Positions 8,429 to 20,370 of a DNA stretch of 64,000 nt are shown piece after piece. Both the position numbers and the translations under genes were made by a program. The DNA comes from Pseudoalteromonas sp. MSK9-3. GTDB taxonomy: Bacteria; Pseudomonadota; Gammaproteobacteria; Enterobacterales; Alteromonadaceae. The notes under the pieces are model-generated. The model did no database searches, was not told where the DNA came from, and worked only from the letters and a program-made list of their open reading frames with translations. Each line of letters opens with the position of its first letter. The first letter of the stretch is position 1. The DNA is taken from NCBI RefSeq assembly GCF_003590335.1, contig NZ_MIET01000009.1, positions 62,001 to 126,000 of the forward strand. The letters run 5' to 3'.

Positions 8429-9772
8429 TTAGGCAATACCCAATTTTTTCTCTAAATAGTGGATATTTGTGCCACCATTATGGAAGTTTTCATCAGCAAG
8501 AATTTTCTTATGCAGTGGCGTATTGGTTTTGATCCCGTCGATAACAAGTTCATTTAACGCATTACGTGCACGTGCAATAGCCACATCACGGTTTTCACCG
8601 TAAGTGATTAATTTACCAATCATTGAATCATAATGAGGAGGGACTGTGTAATCAGCGTAAATATGGCTGTCCCAGCGAATGCCTAAACCGCCAGCAGGAT
8701 GGAATCGGGTGATTTTACCTGGTGATGGAATGAATGAATCTGGGTCTTCAGCGTTAATACGACACTCAACAGCGTGACCTCTGATCACCACGTCATCTTG
8801 CGTGAATGACAAAGGTTGTCCCGCTGCGATTTTCAGCTGTTCTTTAATTAAGTCGACACCAGTTACCATTTCAGTAACAGGGTGCTCAACCTGAATTCGA
8901 GTATTCATTTCAATGAAATAGAACTCGCCATTCTCATACAAGAACTCAAATGTTCCCGCACCGCGATAACCAATTTCAATACATGCACGGGTACAGCGTT
9001 CACCGATAAACTTACGCATTTCTTCAGTAATACCCGGCGCAGGCGCTTCTTCAACCACTTTTTGGTGACGACGTTGCATAGAGCAGTCACGCTCACCTAA
9101 GTGAACAGCATTACCTTGGCCATCGGCTAATACCTGAACTTCAATATGGCGTGGGTTTTCTAGGAATTTCTCCATGTAGACCATGCCATTACCAAAGAAC
9201 TGCTTTGCTTCTTGCTGTGTTAACGCGATTGAGTCAATAAGCTCAGCTTCGCTGCGCACAACACGCATACCACGACCACCACCACCACCAGCGGCTTTGA
9301 TGATAACTGGGTAACCAATACGCTTCGCAATTTGTACGTTGCGATCTTGATCTTCTGTTAATGGGCCGTCAGAACCAGGTACACACGGTACACCCGCTTT
9401 ACGCATCGCTTCAATAGCGGCAACTTTGTCACCCATGATTCGAATTGTGTCGCCTGTAGGGCCGATGAAAATAAAGCCACTTTGCTCAACTTGGTCTGCA
9501 AAATCGGCATTTTCTGATAAAAAGCCGTATCCTGGGTGAATAGCAACAGCATCGGTTACTTCTGCGGCTGCAATAATACGTGGAATATCTAAGTAGCTTT
9601 CAGTTGCTGCTGGTTTACCGATACAAATGGTTTCATCTGCAAGCAAGACGTGCTTAAGATCACGGTCTGCTGTTGAATGCACAGCGACAGTTTTGATCCC
9701 AAGTTCCTTGCAGGCACGCAATACGCGAAGTGCAATCTCACCTCGGTTTGCAATGACTACTTTATCTAACAT
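8429..9772 (-). CDS. accC: Acetyl-CoA carboxylase, biotin carboxylase subunit
   Basis: 447 aa, standard length. It carboxylates biotin on AccB with ATP and bicarbonate in the first step of fatty-acid synthesis. The N-terminus [14 protein letters not shown], the ATP-grasp glycine loop ([13 protein letters not shown]), the [15 protein letters not shown] motif, [18 protein letters not shown] and [10 protein letters not shown] are all present. AGAAGG precedes the ATG. It follows accB by 26 nt in an operon ending at the hairpin near 8400. Confidence 0.97.
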   Translation of the reverse strand: MLDKVVIANRGEIALRVLRACKELGIKTVAVHSTADRDLKHVLLADETICIGKPAATESYLDIPRIIAAAEVTDAVAIHPGYGFLSENADFADQVEQSGFIFIGPTGDTIRIMGDKVAAIEAMRKAGVPCVPGSDGPLTEDQDRNVQIAKRIGYPVIIKAAGGGGGRGMRVVRSEAELIDSIALTQQEAKQFFGNGMVYMEKFLENPRHIEVQVLADGQGNAVHLGERDCSMQRRHQKVVEEAPAPGITEEMRKFIGERCTRACIEIGYRGAGTFEFLYENGEFYFIEMNTRIQVEHPVTEMVTGVDLIKEQLKIAAGQPLSFTQDDVVIRGHAVECRINAEDPDSFIPSPGKITRFHPAGGLGIRWDSHIYADYTVPPHYDSMIGKLITYGENRDVAIARARNALNELVIDGIKTNTPLHKKILADENFHNGGTNIHYLEKKLGIA

Positions 9773-9798
9773 AGCGTTTGCCTTCTAAAAGTGCGTGA

Positions 9799-10254
9799 TT
9801 ATTCGATGATGAATAGCGGTTGGTCGAATTCAATTGGTTCGCCATTTGCTACTAGGATCGCTTTAACCACACCCGCTTTGTCAGCTTCGATTTGGTTCAT
9901 CATTTTCATTGCTTCAACGATACATAGCGTGTCGCCAACATTTACTTTAGAGCCAACTTCTACATAGGCTGGTGCTTCTGGCGAAGCTGCTGTATAAAAA
10001 GTACCAACCATTGGAGAAAGTACTTGATGGCCAGCCGGTGCTGCTGGTGCAGCTGCTACAGGCGCTTCTGGAGCTGGAGCTGCTGCCGCAGGTGCTGGCG
10101 CTAAAGGCGCTGCGAACTGCTGTGGTGCAGCCACGACAGGTGCATTACTGTAACGATTAATGCGTACTGATTCTTCACCTTCGGTGATCTCTAGTTCTGC
10201 AATGCCTGATTCTTCTACTAATTCGATAAGTTTTTTGATCTTGCGAATATCCAT
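9799..10254 (-). CDS. accB: Biotin carboxyl carrier protein of acetyl-CoA carboxylase
   Basis: 151 aa. An N-terminal segment (about 1-35) is followed by an Ala/Pro-rich flexible linker (about 38-76) and the C-terminal biotinyl domain (about 77-151). Lys117 in the EAMKMMN motif is the biotinylation site. First gene of accB-accC; aroQ lies 19 nt upstream on the same strand, an arrangement common in gammaproteobacteria, so all three may share a transcript. Confidence 0.97.
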   Translation of the reverse strand: MDIRKIKKLIELVEESGIAELEITEGEESVRINRYSNAPVVAAPQQFAAPLAPAPAAAAPAPEAPVAAAPAAPAGHQVLSPMVGTFYTAASPEAPAYVEVGSKVNVGDTLCIVEAMKMMNQIEADKAGVVKAILVANGEPIEFDQPLFIIE

Positions 10255-10273
10255 ACAATGACCCGCCTGTTAG

Positions 10274-10735
10274 TTAATTTGAGTTATTTTCGCTGTGCAA
10301 TGTGCTAATTGCAGCTGTTAACGCTGCTTGATAGCCCATTGCGCCTAATCCACATATAACGCCTTGCGCCACATCTGAGAAATAAGATTTATGGCGAAAG
10401 GGTTCTCGTGCATACACATTGGTGATATGCACTTCATAAAAGGGTATAGAAACACTTAATAATGCATCGCGTAGCGCTATACTGGTGTGCGTAAACGCCG
10501 CAGGGTTAATGATAATGGCATCTATTTTTTGCCATCCATCATGAATTGCATTTATAAGCTCTGCTTCGCTGTTGCTCTGCAGATGAGTGAGTGTCACATT
10601 ATGTTGCTGTGCGTAGTTAGTTAAGGGTTGCATAATGTCATCAAGTGTCTGCGTACCGTACTTATTTGGTTCGCGGCGTCCTAACATGTTTAAGTTAGGC
10701 CCATTTAAGACTAAAATCTTTAACTGTGTAGACAT
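10274..10735 (-). CDS. aroQ: 3-dehydroquinate dehydratase, type II
   Basis: 153 aa, the length of small dodecameric type II enzymes of the shikimate pathway. It has [18 protein letters not shown] with the catalytic Tyr26, the [17 protein letters not shown] motif, and [18 protein letters not shown] with the catalytic His. The start is preceded by an AAGGGA-like site. It sits directly upstream of accB. Confidence 0.95.
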   Translation of the reverse strand: MSTQLKILVLNGPNLNMLGRREPNKYGTQTLDDIMQPLTNYAQQHNVTLTHLQSNSEAELINAIHDGWQKIDAIIINPAAFTHTSIALRDALLSVSIPFYEVHITNVYAREPFRHKSYFSDVAQGVICGLGAMGYQAALTAAISTLHSENNSN

Positions 10736-10923
10736 AATGCGTGAAATTCCCTTAAATATTAAACTAACGAGTAATTTAGCTTGTTCTATAAGTTAACTTA
10801 AGCTGTTCAACAAGAAATAGCAACTTTTTCTCACGTTCGCAGACTATTATAGAGAGTTCGAGGTAAATAGCAGCAAAATACTGGTCTAATGAGCAGGTAT
10901 TAGAAATGAATGAAAATAAGTGA

Positions 10924-10954
10924 AAAGAAGAGAAAGTGACCCTTTCTCTTCTTT
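10924..10954 (-). terminator. Terminator of dsbD
   Basis: Perfect 13-base arms (AAAGAAGAGAAAG / CTTTCTCTTCTTT) around a 5-nt loop, 8 nt after the dsbD stop, with a modest T-rich stretch on the transcript side. Confidence 0.75.
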
Positions 10955-10962
10955 ATTCGACT

Positions 10963-12756
10963 TTATTGAAGAGCGGTACGGACTTTTTGAAGGTGAGCGG
11001 CAAAATCGTCGGCATCTAAAAAGCCGGTGACTCTAAGCTCGGGCACCTCATTGCCTTGTTTATCAAAAAATAAAATGCTCGGCAGACCAAACACCGTATA
11101 TTCTTCCATGATCTCAATGCTGGTCTCGTTTGTTTCGGTTAGATCAAGTTTCAATAGTGAGAAATGTTTAAACTCAGCTTGGACGTTCTCTGCTGGGAAG
11201 CTATATTTTTCAAACTCTTTACAGGCAACGCACCAGTCAGCGTATAAATCAACCATGGCAATTTGACCATTGTCGTTGGCCTCATTGGTGGCTGTTTTCA
11301 GCGCTGCAAGGTCTGCTATCAGGTTAAACTCTTTCTTACTGACTGCATCAGTAGACTGTACGGTGGTGTTTTGATTCGGTAGCAATACATGCTTAGTAGT
11401 CAGTGCGCTGACTAATAGCAATACGCTTGCGCTGGCCCATAATAACGTTTTCAGTTTACCCGCGGTTTGCGTGCTTTGCCAATAATGTAAATACAGCGCT
11501 GTAGCAGCCATCAAGCCTGCAGCCAGTAGTAAAATAGTGTCAAAGTCTAAAATACGTTCAAGTAATATAAGGGGTACCACAAGCATGATAAATCCGAAGA
11601 GGGTTTTAACTTGCTCCATCCAACCACCCGCTTTGGGTAGTAACTTACCACCTGATGTGCCGAGTAGTAATAAAGGTAACCCCATACCCAAGCTCAATAC
11701 ATATAAGGTAACACCACCGACAACATAGTCACCGCTTTGAGCAACGTAAAGCAGTGCCGCCGATAAGGGCGCTGTAGTACAAGGAGATGCAATTAAGCCA
11801 GATAATACACCCATAGAAAATACGCCAAAGTAGCTGCCACCTTGTTGCTTATTGCTAACAGAGGTCAGCTTATTCATCATGCTGCTAGGCAGCTTTATTT
11901 CGTACCAGCCAAACATCGACATAGCGAGGAGTACAAACAGTAAACTAAAGCTAATTAGTACAGCTGGGTGTTGAATATACCCTTGCACTTGGCCGCCCAG
12001 AGCAGCAACAACTAAGCCCAGCGCCGCATAGGTAACCGCCATACCTTGAATATAAACAAATGATAAGCGAAACGCTTTTTTGGTCGATAACCCTTGTTGA
12101 CCCGCAATGAGGCTCGAAAGGATAGGGAACATGGGGAACACACAAGGCGTAAAGGCTAAGCCAACCCCAACAGCAAAGAAAATAGCTAAATTCGTCAAAA
12201 AGCTTTGTTGTGCAAGTTGTTCAGCGAACGATAATTCTTTATTTTCTCCACCTATCGTGGTGGTATCTTGGGCAACTGGAGCGCTATTATTACCTGTGCT
12301 GGTTTCAGCATTTGTATTTACCAGTTTAGTTAAAGGTATTGTGATCACTTCCGGCGGATAGCAAAGCCCTGCTTCTGCGCAGCCTTGGTAACGCACTTTC
12401 ACAACGGCATCATCTTTTATATCACTCAGTTTTGATACCACAGAAAATGAATCAAAATACACAGGGGTTTTACCAAAGAATTCATCTTCGATGATTTCAC
12501 CGTCGGCGAAGTCTGGTATTTTTATCTCTGCTTCTTTGGCGATGATCTCCAGCTTTTTTTGATAGATGTAATACCCAGGCTCGATGTCCCAGCCAATAAA
12601 TAGAATGTTACCTTGTTGATCAAAATCAAACTTGAATGCTTCATCAACGGGTAAAAAAGTGTCTTGTTTAGGTGCAAGCAAGCTATCGAGTACATTGTTG
12701 CTTGCATGTATAGGGCTTAGCCACAATAAAGAAAAAAGAAAAACCAACAATCTCAT
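10963..12756 (-). CDS. dsbD: Thiol:disulfide interchange protein DsbD
   Basis: 597 aa with three modules. A signal peptide (about 1-18) precedes a periplasmic alpha domain carrying the Cys pair in CAEAGLC. A membrane domain with about eight helices follows, carrying FTPCVFPMFP and ASPCTTAPLS, the cysteines that relay electrons across the membrane. The C-terminal thioredoxin-like gamma domain has DWCVACKEFE (WCxxC). It transfers reducing power from cytoplasmic thioredoxin to periplasmic DsbC and cytochrome-maturation proteins. GAGGTA precedes the ATG. The gene is monocistronic, bounded by a terminator and by the MITE at 12884. Confidence 0.95.
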   Translation of the reverse strand: MRLLVFLFSLLWLSPIHASNNVLDSLLAPKQDTFLPVDEAFKFDFDQQGNILFIGWDIEPGYYIYQKKLEIIAKEAEIKIPDFADGEIIEDEFFGKTPVYFDSFSVVSKLSDIKDDAVVKVRYQGCAEAGLCYPPEVITIPLTKLVNTNAETSTGNNSAPVAQDTTTIGGENKELSFAEQLAQQSFLTNLAIFFAVGVGLAFTPCVFPMFPILSSLIAGQQGLSTKKAFRLSFVYIQGMAVTYAALGLVVAALGGQVQGYIQHPAVLISFSLLFVLLAMSMFGWYEIKLPSSMMNKLTSVSNKQQGGSYFGVFSMGVLSGLIASPCTTAPLSAALLYVAQSGDYVVGGVTLYVLSLGMGLPLLLLGTSGGKLLPKAGGWMEQVKTLFGFIMLVVPLILLERILDFDTILLLAAGLMAATALYLHYWQSTQTAGKLKTLLWASASVLLLVSALTTKHVLLPNQNTTVQSTDAVSKKEFNLIADLAALKTATNEANDNGQIAMVDLYADWCVACKEFEKYSFPAENVQAEFKHFSLLKLDLTETNETSIEIMEEYTVFGLPSILFFDKQGNEVPELRVTGFLDADDFAAHLQKVRTALQ

Positions 12757-12883
12757 TAATTGAGTACCTCATTTATATCAGAAATCGCCGCTTAGTTTAT
12801 GTACCGTAATGGCTAAGCGTTGATATAATCTGACTGTGTATGAACAACAGTATTGTTGTTCCCTTATGTATTACTTACTATTT

Positions 12884-13076
12884 AACCTCAACTCTGGATA
12901 AGCGAATTTGCCCAATAAAGCTATTTTTCTCACTCTCGGCGTTGCTTTCATTTGTAATAGCCCGCTATTACTGCATAAAAGCGCCTTGGTATTGAGCAAA
13001 ATATCATCATTGGATTGTAGTTAAGTTTGTTTTCAAAACATTTTCTATTCCAAAACCTTTATCCAAACCTGAGGTT
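12884..13076. mobile_element. MITE-like element, copy 2 (193 bp)
   Basis: Same ends as copy 1, AACCTCA...TGAGGTT, here with a clearer terminal inverted repeat of about 18 bp (15 matching). It is flanked by ATTT at 12880-12883 and 13077-13080, a 4-bp target duplication that is the reverse complement of the AAAT at copy 1. The 9-bp length difference is a tandem AGCGAATTT missing near the left end. It lies between dsbD and fxsA; the rest of that 595-bp gap shows no gene. Confidence 0.82.
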
Positions 13077-13351
13077 ATTTACGCCTAGTTAGGCAGACCG
13101 CATCGCCCGCTGTTTGTTCCCGCAGACGGTGGTTTTAGTTACATATATAGTGAGTCTACATAGTAACGTGCGCTGATAAGCGCATTTTGTTAAAACAACC
13201 TCACAATTGTGGCATCATACAGACATCATATGTGTGAAATTTAAATCAAGATCATAGTAGCGGATTGACTCAAAATTCCCAAGCGGATTGCGCTGGCTTG
13301 AAATGAGACCTGATCACCCATATTTATCTTTCATAAGCGTTAGGAGAAAGT

Positions 13352-13858
13352 ATGTTTCGTATTTTATTTGTGCTGTTTATTGTCATTCCAATTATAGAAA
13401 TAGCTTTATTAATCCAAGTCAGTGATTTTATCGGTGGCTTTGCAACCATTGCATTGGTCGTGCTGACTGCGGTCATTGGTGCTAAGTTGGTCAAAAAGCA
13501 AGGTCTCAGTGCATTTACCAATGTACAAGGGCAAATGGCGCAAGGGCAAATGCCAGCCAGTGAATTGTTTAGTGGTTTGTGCGTGATCATTGCCGGTGTT
13601 TTATTGATGACGCCCGGGATCATGACTGATGCAATCGGTTTTATGTTATTAACACCTGCTATTCGAGTGCATTTGGCAAATGCCTTGGTTAAGCAAATGG
13701 GTGCACAAATGCATGCCAAAATGTCGGCTCAGCAAGGTGGTTTTTCACATCACGCGCAACAAAACCCATTCGAGCGACCACAATCACAGTTTGATAAAAC
13801 CGAGAGTGTGCAAGAGCAATCAAGCACCATTGAAGGTGAGTATCAGCGAAAAGATTAA
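13352..13858 (+). CDS. fxsA: FxsA family membrane protein
   Basis: 168 aa. Hydrophobic segments at about residues 1-20 and 27-50 (FIGGFATIALVVLTAVIGAKLV), then the conserved FSGLCVIIAGVLLMTPGIMTD segment near 75-95. A polar C-terminal tail is rich in Gln, His and Ser. In E. coli FxsA relieves F-plasmid exclusion of phage T7. The position just upstream of groESL is conserved in gammaproteobacteria and supports the call. AGGAGA precedes the ATG. Confidence 0.9.
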   Translation: MFRILFVLFIVIPIIEIALLIQVSDFIGGFATIALVVLTAVIGAKLVKKQGLSAFTNVQGQMAQGQMPASELFSGLCVIIAGVLLMTPGIMTDAIGFMLLTPAIRVHLANALVKQMGAQMHAKMSAQQGGFSHHAQQNPFERPQSQFDKTESVQEQSSTIEGEYQRKD

Positions 13859-13875
13859 AAAAATTACAATTTTTA

Positions 13876-13904
13876 CTTGGGTTTTAAAAATGCCATCCCC
13901 ATTA
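13876..13904 (+). promoter_or_regulatory. Candidate sigma-32 heat-shock promoter of groESL
   Basis: CTTGGGT (-35-like) and CCCCATTA (-10-like) separated by 14 nt, matching the sigma-32 pattern CTTGAAA-N13-15-CCCCATNT. It lies 65 nt before groES. The -10 element sits in a 7-bp inverted repeat (TGCCATC at 13891 / GATGGCA at 13907). No CIRCE (HrcA) operator was seen. Confidence 0.7.
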
Positions 13905-13968
13905 ATGATGGCAACTGAAAATTAACTTTTTTTCTGTATATGCAGAAACTGTTAGGAGAACAAATTTT

Positions 13969-14256
13969 ATGAATATTCGTCCTTTACATGACCGTGTAAT
14001 CATCAAGCGTCTTGAAGAAGAAACAAAATCTGCTGGTGGTATTGTATTAACTGGCTCTGCTGCAGAAAAATCAACACGCGGTGAAGTGGTTGCTGTAGGT
14101 AACGGCCGTGTTTTAGACAATGGCGAAGTAAGAGCACTAGAAGTAAAAACAGGCGACACAGTCCTGTTTGGTTCTTACGTTGAAAAAACTGAAAAGATCG
14201 AAGGTCAAGAGTACCTGATCATGCGTGAAGACAACATCTTAGGCATTGTAGGCTAA
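13969..14256 (+). CDS. groES: Co-chaperonin GroES
   Basis: 95 aa. The seven-fold lid of the GroEL chamber. It begins [14 protein letters not shown] and has the mobile-loop region [17 protein letters not shown] at about 16-33, ending with [15 protein letters not shown] precedes the ATG by about 10 nt. groEL follows 47 nt later in one operon. Confidence 0.98.
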   Translation: MNIRPLHDRVIIKRLEEETKSAGGIVLTGSAAEKSTRGEVVAVGNGRVLDNGEVRALEVKTGDTVLFGSYVEKTEKIEGQEYLIMREDNILGIVG

Positions 14257-14291
14257 TCCTACTTTTCAACTTTCAAAGCATTCAAATTTAG

Positions 14292-15953
<1,662 letters not shown>

Positions 15954-15983
15954 TCATCCTCCTATAGGAACTCATAACGTTTC

Positions 15984-16017
15984 AAACCCCCGTAAAGCAT
16001 TGTTTTACGGGGGTTTT
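15984..16017 (+). terminator. Terminator of groESL
   Basis: Perfect 13-base arms (AAACCCCCGTAAA / TTTACGGGGGTTT) around a 7-nt loop, ending in TTTT, 31 nt after the groEL stop. Confidence 0.92.
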
Positions 16018-16119
16018 ACTTTTCATAAACTGTTCGGCTCGTTTCACAATGTAACTCCCCCAAAAAATGAAACAGTTCATAAGTAGAATTTTCCATTAAC
16101 TAAGATAGGAAAATTTACG

Positions 16120-16386
16120 ATGAGAAAAAGCAAGTTTACCGAAACTCAAATTGTCAGCATGATCAAAGAAGCTGAATCAGGTATTCCAGTGCCTGAAATT
16201 TGCCGTAAACATGGCATCGGCCAAAGCACATTTTACAAATGGCGCTCAAAATATGGTGGTATGGAAGCGTCTGATGTTAAACGCCTTAAAGAACTTGAAG
16301 AAGAAAATCGTAAGCTAAAAGATATGTTTGCAACGCTGAGCTTAAAGCACTCGATGCTTGAGGATATCATTGCAAAAAAGCTGTAA
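16120..16386 (+). CDS. IS3-family transposase OrfA (outer element)
   Basis: 88 aa. N-terminal helix-turn-helix (FTETQIVSMIKEAE, then PEICRKHGIGQSTFYKWRSKYGG without a break) followed by a leucine-zipper-like helix (VKRLKELEEENRKLKDM) used for oligomerisation. TAGGAAA precedes the ATG. Intact in itself, but its OrfB partner is disrupted. Confidence 0.9.
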   Translation: MRKSKFTETQIVSMIKEAESGIPVPEICRKHGIGQSTFYKWRSKYGGMEASDVKRLKELEEENRKLKDMFATLSLKHSMLEDIIAKKL

Positions 16387-16697
16387 AGACAAGTAGACGC
16401 ATAGCTTGGGTTGAGCATTTGAGAACTCAATTTAACGTCAGCGTCGCATTTGCTTGTGAAGTGGCTGGGCTAAGCCGCTCAGTTTTTTATTACAAACATA
16501 AACGGCCATCAGATCATGAAGTTATCGACGCATTGCTAGCATTGGTCGAACGTCACCAAAGATGGGGGCTGCCCAAACTATTTAAAAGGCTTCGCAACAA
16601 GGGTAAACCTTGGAATAAGAAGCGTGTTGATGTTGTAGTTCAATAATTCCGGACACTATTTTAGGTGGTATCATTACCACTCAATCAGAGGTGTCCG

Positions 16698-17860
<1,163 letters not shown>

Positions 17861-18479
17861 CCACAACATGAACGTGTTTACAACATGCTTAAACTCAACT
17901 TAAGACGTAAAGGAAAACGCCGTGTACCAACGAGAGCGCCAGAACCGTTAAGTGCCCCAGCAGAACATAACGAATCTTAGTCAATGGACTTTATGAGTGA
18001 TGCATTAAGCTATGGACATCGGTTCAGAACATTGAATGTACTTGATGACTTCAATCGACAAGCATTAGCGATTGAAGTTGATACCAGTTTAACGGCTGAG
18101 AGAGTAATTAGGACACTAAAACAGATCATTGCTTGGCGCGGCAAACCAAAACAAATTAGAGTAGATAATGGCCCAGAGTTTACTTCCACTATGCTTGAAA
18201 CGTGGGCGATGGAAAACAGTATTAAGCTAGAGTTTATAAAACTTGGTAGCCCTTATCAAAATGGCTTTGTGGAAAGGTTTAACCGAAGTTACCGTGAAGA
18301 AGTGCTAGATTTATACTTGTTTGAGTCACTACAAGAAGTACGTGAAATCACAGATGAATGGTTAGATATTTATAATTATGAACGACCCCATGATTCACTT
18401 GGTGATATGACACCAATTAGTTATCTTGAGGCTGCATAAAATTCTACAAAAGAGCTGCACTAAATTGGGTAGAGTTACA

Positions 18480-18828
18480 ATTTTACCGAATGTAAGCATC
18501 TCAACGGTGAATCGTTACCTGCGAGTTTTAAGGAAAGCTGATAAGTCGTTGGTGCGAGTATTACAGTTTGGGTTTGTACCATGAAAATGACCGCTAGCTC
18601 CTGTGTATTGTCTCACGCAAAGATAAGCCAAATGGCTTTATGAGTGGTAAATATGACCACTAGAAAGTATTAATCCATCACTGGGGCGAAGTTGTTTCTT
18701 TGCTGTTTGAAGGAGGTTGTGATTTATTCGCATTGGCAAAAATGAAGTGACACAGTGATGCAAGAACAACAAAAAAGTACTTAAGCGCGACAGTTAATAA
18801 TTTGCATAAACACGCGTTGAATTTTTAA
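18480..18828 (+). pseudogene. Decayed tyrosine recombinase (integrase) remnant
   Basis: Directly after the outer IS end, one frame reads ...SISTVNRYLRVLRKADKS..., the integrase core-binding helix pattern, then stops at 18582. A second frame from about 18676 reads HHWGEVVSLLFEGGCDLFAL, then AKMK-stop-HSDARTTKKYLSATV, matching the end of the catalytic domain (LGHSxxxTTxxYL with the tyrosine). The LG of LGHS is replaced by Lys plus a TGA at 18748. Between them the frame shifts and carries a TAG. It is a degraded gene, probably truncated at its 5' end by the IS. Recognition is by motif only. Confidence 0.6.
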
Positions 18829-19210
18829 GTTGTTGATACGTTCGTTAAACCAGAGCTGTTTCAATACAAAATGAATAAGCTTTTTCATGTACATCGTCAA
18901 CGGGCTCTAATTCTCCGCGTAAATTAGTGAGCAGTACCCTCATTAGTCCTAAATCTCTGCTAAAAATATGAAACCCAACGTTAAATCGAAAGTGTCAAGC
19001 ATTGGGTTTCATTCTGAAATATGTATTAGTCTGATTTAACTACCGATACTAAGAATACTCAGAGTTGTGCTTAACAACCCTGAGATTTACTGAACAAGTT
19101 AACATCCTTTCAAACAATTTAACTCAGATTAAATTGTTTTTAGAATGTGATTGCATTTTGACCAATATTTATTAAAGAGAGTAACAACATATTCTTTGAT
19201 TGAACAAATA
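18829..19210. other. Non-coding stretch in the island
   Basis: 382 bp, AT-rich. The only structure seen is a 10-bp inverted repeat (TGAAACCCAA at 18969 / TTGGGTTTCA at 19002) around a 23-nt spacer. It could be a weak terminator, but it does not abut an intact gene. Confidence 0.35.
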
Positions 19211-19864
19211 TCAACGCATTGTACTACAACAACCAGCATCGCACGCACAACAAGTAATAGCTCCACAACACTTATAATATTGACCTGTAGAACACACACC
19301 ACCACAGCAATCACCTGATGATGCTAAAATCCCCACGTCGCTTATTTCATCAGTTAATGACGGCTTGTCATCACAACTCATGTTAGTTAACTTTTGAATG
19401 ACACTTCGGTCAACTTGGATTGTTGAAGTTTTTCCTTTAATAGCTACTTCAGTAGAGTTTTCTCCGAAAAGTATAATTGACCCTTCGATATCATTACGAT
19501 AAGCAACATCAGCGTTTAATAGCTCTACCCAAGAGCCACCAGCGTTCTCTTGTACTGTATGGCTAACCATAGGGAAAATAGTAGATTCCTTTTCATGAAA
19601 TGCGGCTGTTAATCTAATGCGGTAAGTTTCGTTTTTATTTTCATCTAAAAAGGTAATTGTTGCTGGTACACCAACAGCTAGCTGAGTCGTCGCTTTACCT
19701 ATAGATTGACCATTTACATCAATATCAAATCCATATTCGACGGCTTTAACCTTTAATAGCTCTTCTTTAATTTCTAACCCATCAATAGACTTAGCTGTTG
19801 ATGATAGAGCAATGTTAGAAAAGAGTAGGGATAGAGCGATAAAGATATAAACAAACACTTTCAT
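19211..19864 (-). CDS. Secreted protein with cysteine-rich C-terminal tail, unknown function
   Basis: The start at 19864 is chosen because AAGGAA lies 7 nt upstream and a clean signal peptide follows (MKVFVYIFIALSLLFSNIALS); the longer open frame upstream has no such features. It gives 217 aa. After the signal peptide come about 160 residues of ordinary mixed beta-type sequence with a single Cys near NMSCDDK. The last about 33 residues hold 11 cysteines in CC and CxxC arrangements (DCCGGVC, KCC, TCCACDAGCC) and end in STMR. The tail could bind metal, form disulfides or be a processed or cross-linked segment. No homologous family is recognised. Neighbours are mobile-element remnants and an orphan gene. 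Confidence 0.7.
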   Translation of the reverse strand: MKVFVYIFIALSLLFSNIALSSTAKSIDGLEIKEELLKVKAVEYGFDIDVNGQSIGKATTQLAVGVPATITFLDENKNETYRIRLTAAFHEKESTIFPMVSHTVQENAGGSWVELLNADVAYRNDIEGSIILFGENSTEVAIKGKTSTIQVDRSVIQKLTNMSCDDKPSLTDEISDVGILASSGDCCGGVCSTGQYYKCCGAITCCACDAGCCSTMR

Positions 19865-20370
19865 TATTAATTCCTTAAATTGTGTGAGTATTACAAGTAA
19901 AAGAGTATTATATAATACTAACATTTTGGATTCAATAGTTGCATATTTGTCTTCAATGTTACGCCGAGGTGAGTTGCGAGTCATGTTAGCGTGTTTGCAT
20001 AGAACTGGTTTTAATAGGCACTGTTTGCCTCGTACGTATTTATGCTGTTTCCTAAACCATTGAACACTTAGGCTTTGCGTGACCATCAAATGCTCTTACC
20101 TGTGCTTTGCAGTGAAGAAGATAATTAGAAATTGGTTGTCCTGTAATCATGCTTTAATTCTGAGTGAAGACGGCAATATTTAGTTAAGTGATAACGCTGT
20201 TTTGAAATGGAAAAACACAAAAAAGCTAGGGTAGGGCCATATAAGAACAATGGCATAAAAAGTATGGAGAGGCACTCAAACGCGATAATTAACCACACGT
20301 TGAATTTCACAGTGTTACCTAGTGCTATCTTGTATTATTAACATAAATGTAATTTTGAAGTGTATACCTT
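19865..20370. other. Non-coding stretch between two divergent orphan genes
   Basis: 506 bp, AT-rich. It should contain the promoters of the Cys-rich protein (leftward) and the 437-aa protein (rightward). No palindrome or RNA gene stood out. A 61-codon GTG-started leftward frame at 20125-20310 with one hydrophobic segment is present but not convincing. Confidence 0.35.

Noticed and set aside
13876-13968. CIRCE/HrcA operator before groES
   Set aside because: No TTAGCACTC-N9-GAGTGCTAA match; the elements fit a sigma-32 promoter instead.
18969-19011. 10-bp inverted repeat as an integron attC site
   Set aside because: It lacks the RYYYAAC/GTTRRRY core sites and no integron integrase or cassette array is present.
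19865-20089. 75-codon upstream extension of the Cys-rich protein
   Set aside because: A ribosome site and a signal peptide at 19864 mark the real start; the extension lacks both.
20125-20310. 61-codon leftward frame with a hydrophobic segment
   Set aside because: GTG start with only a weak AGG upstream and no recognisable sequence; composition fits AT-rich intergenic DNA.
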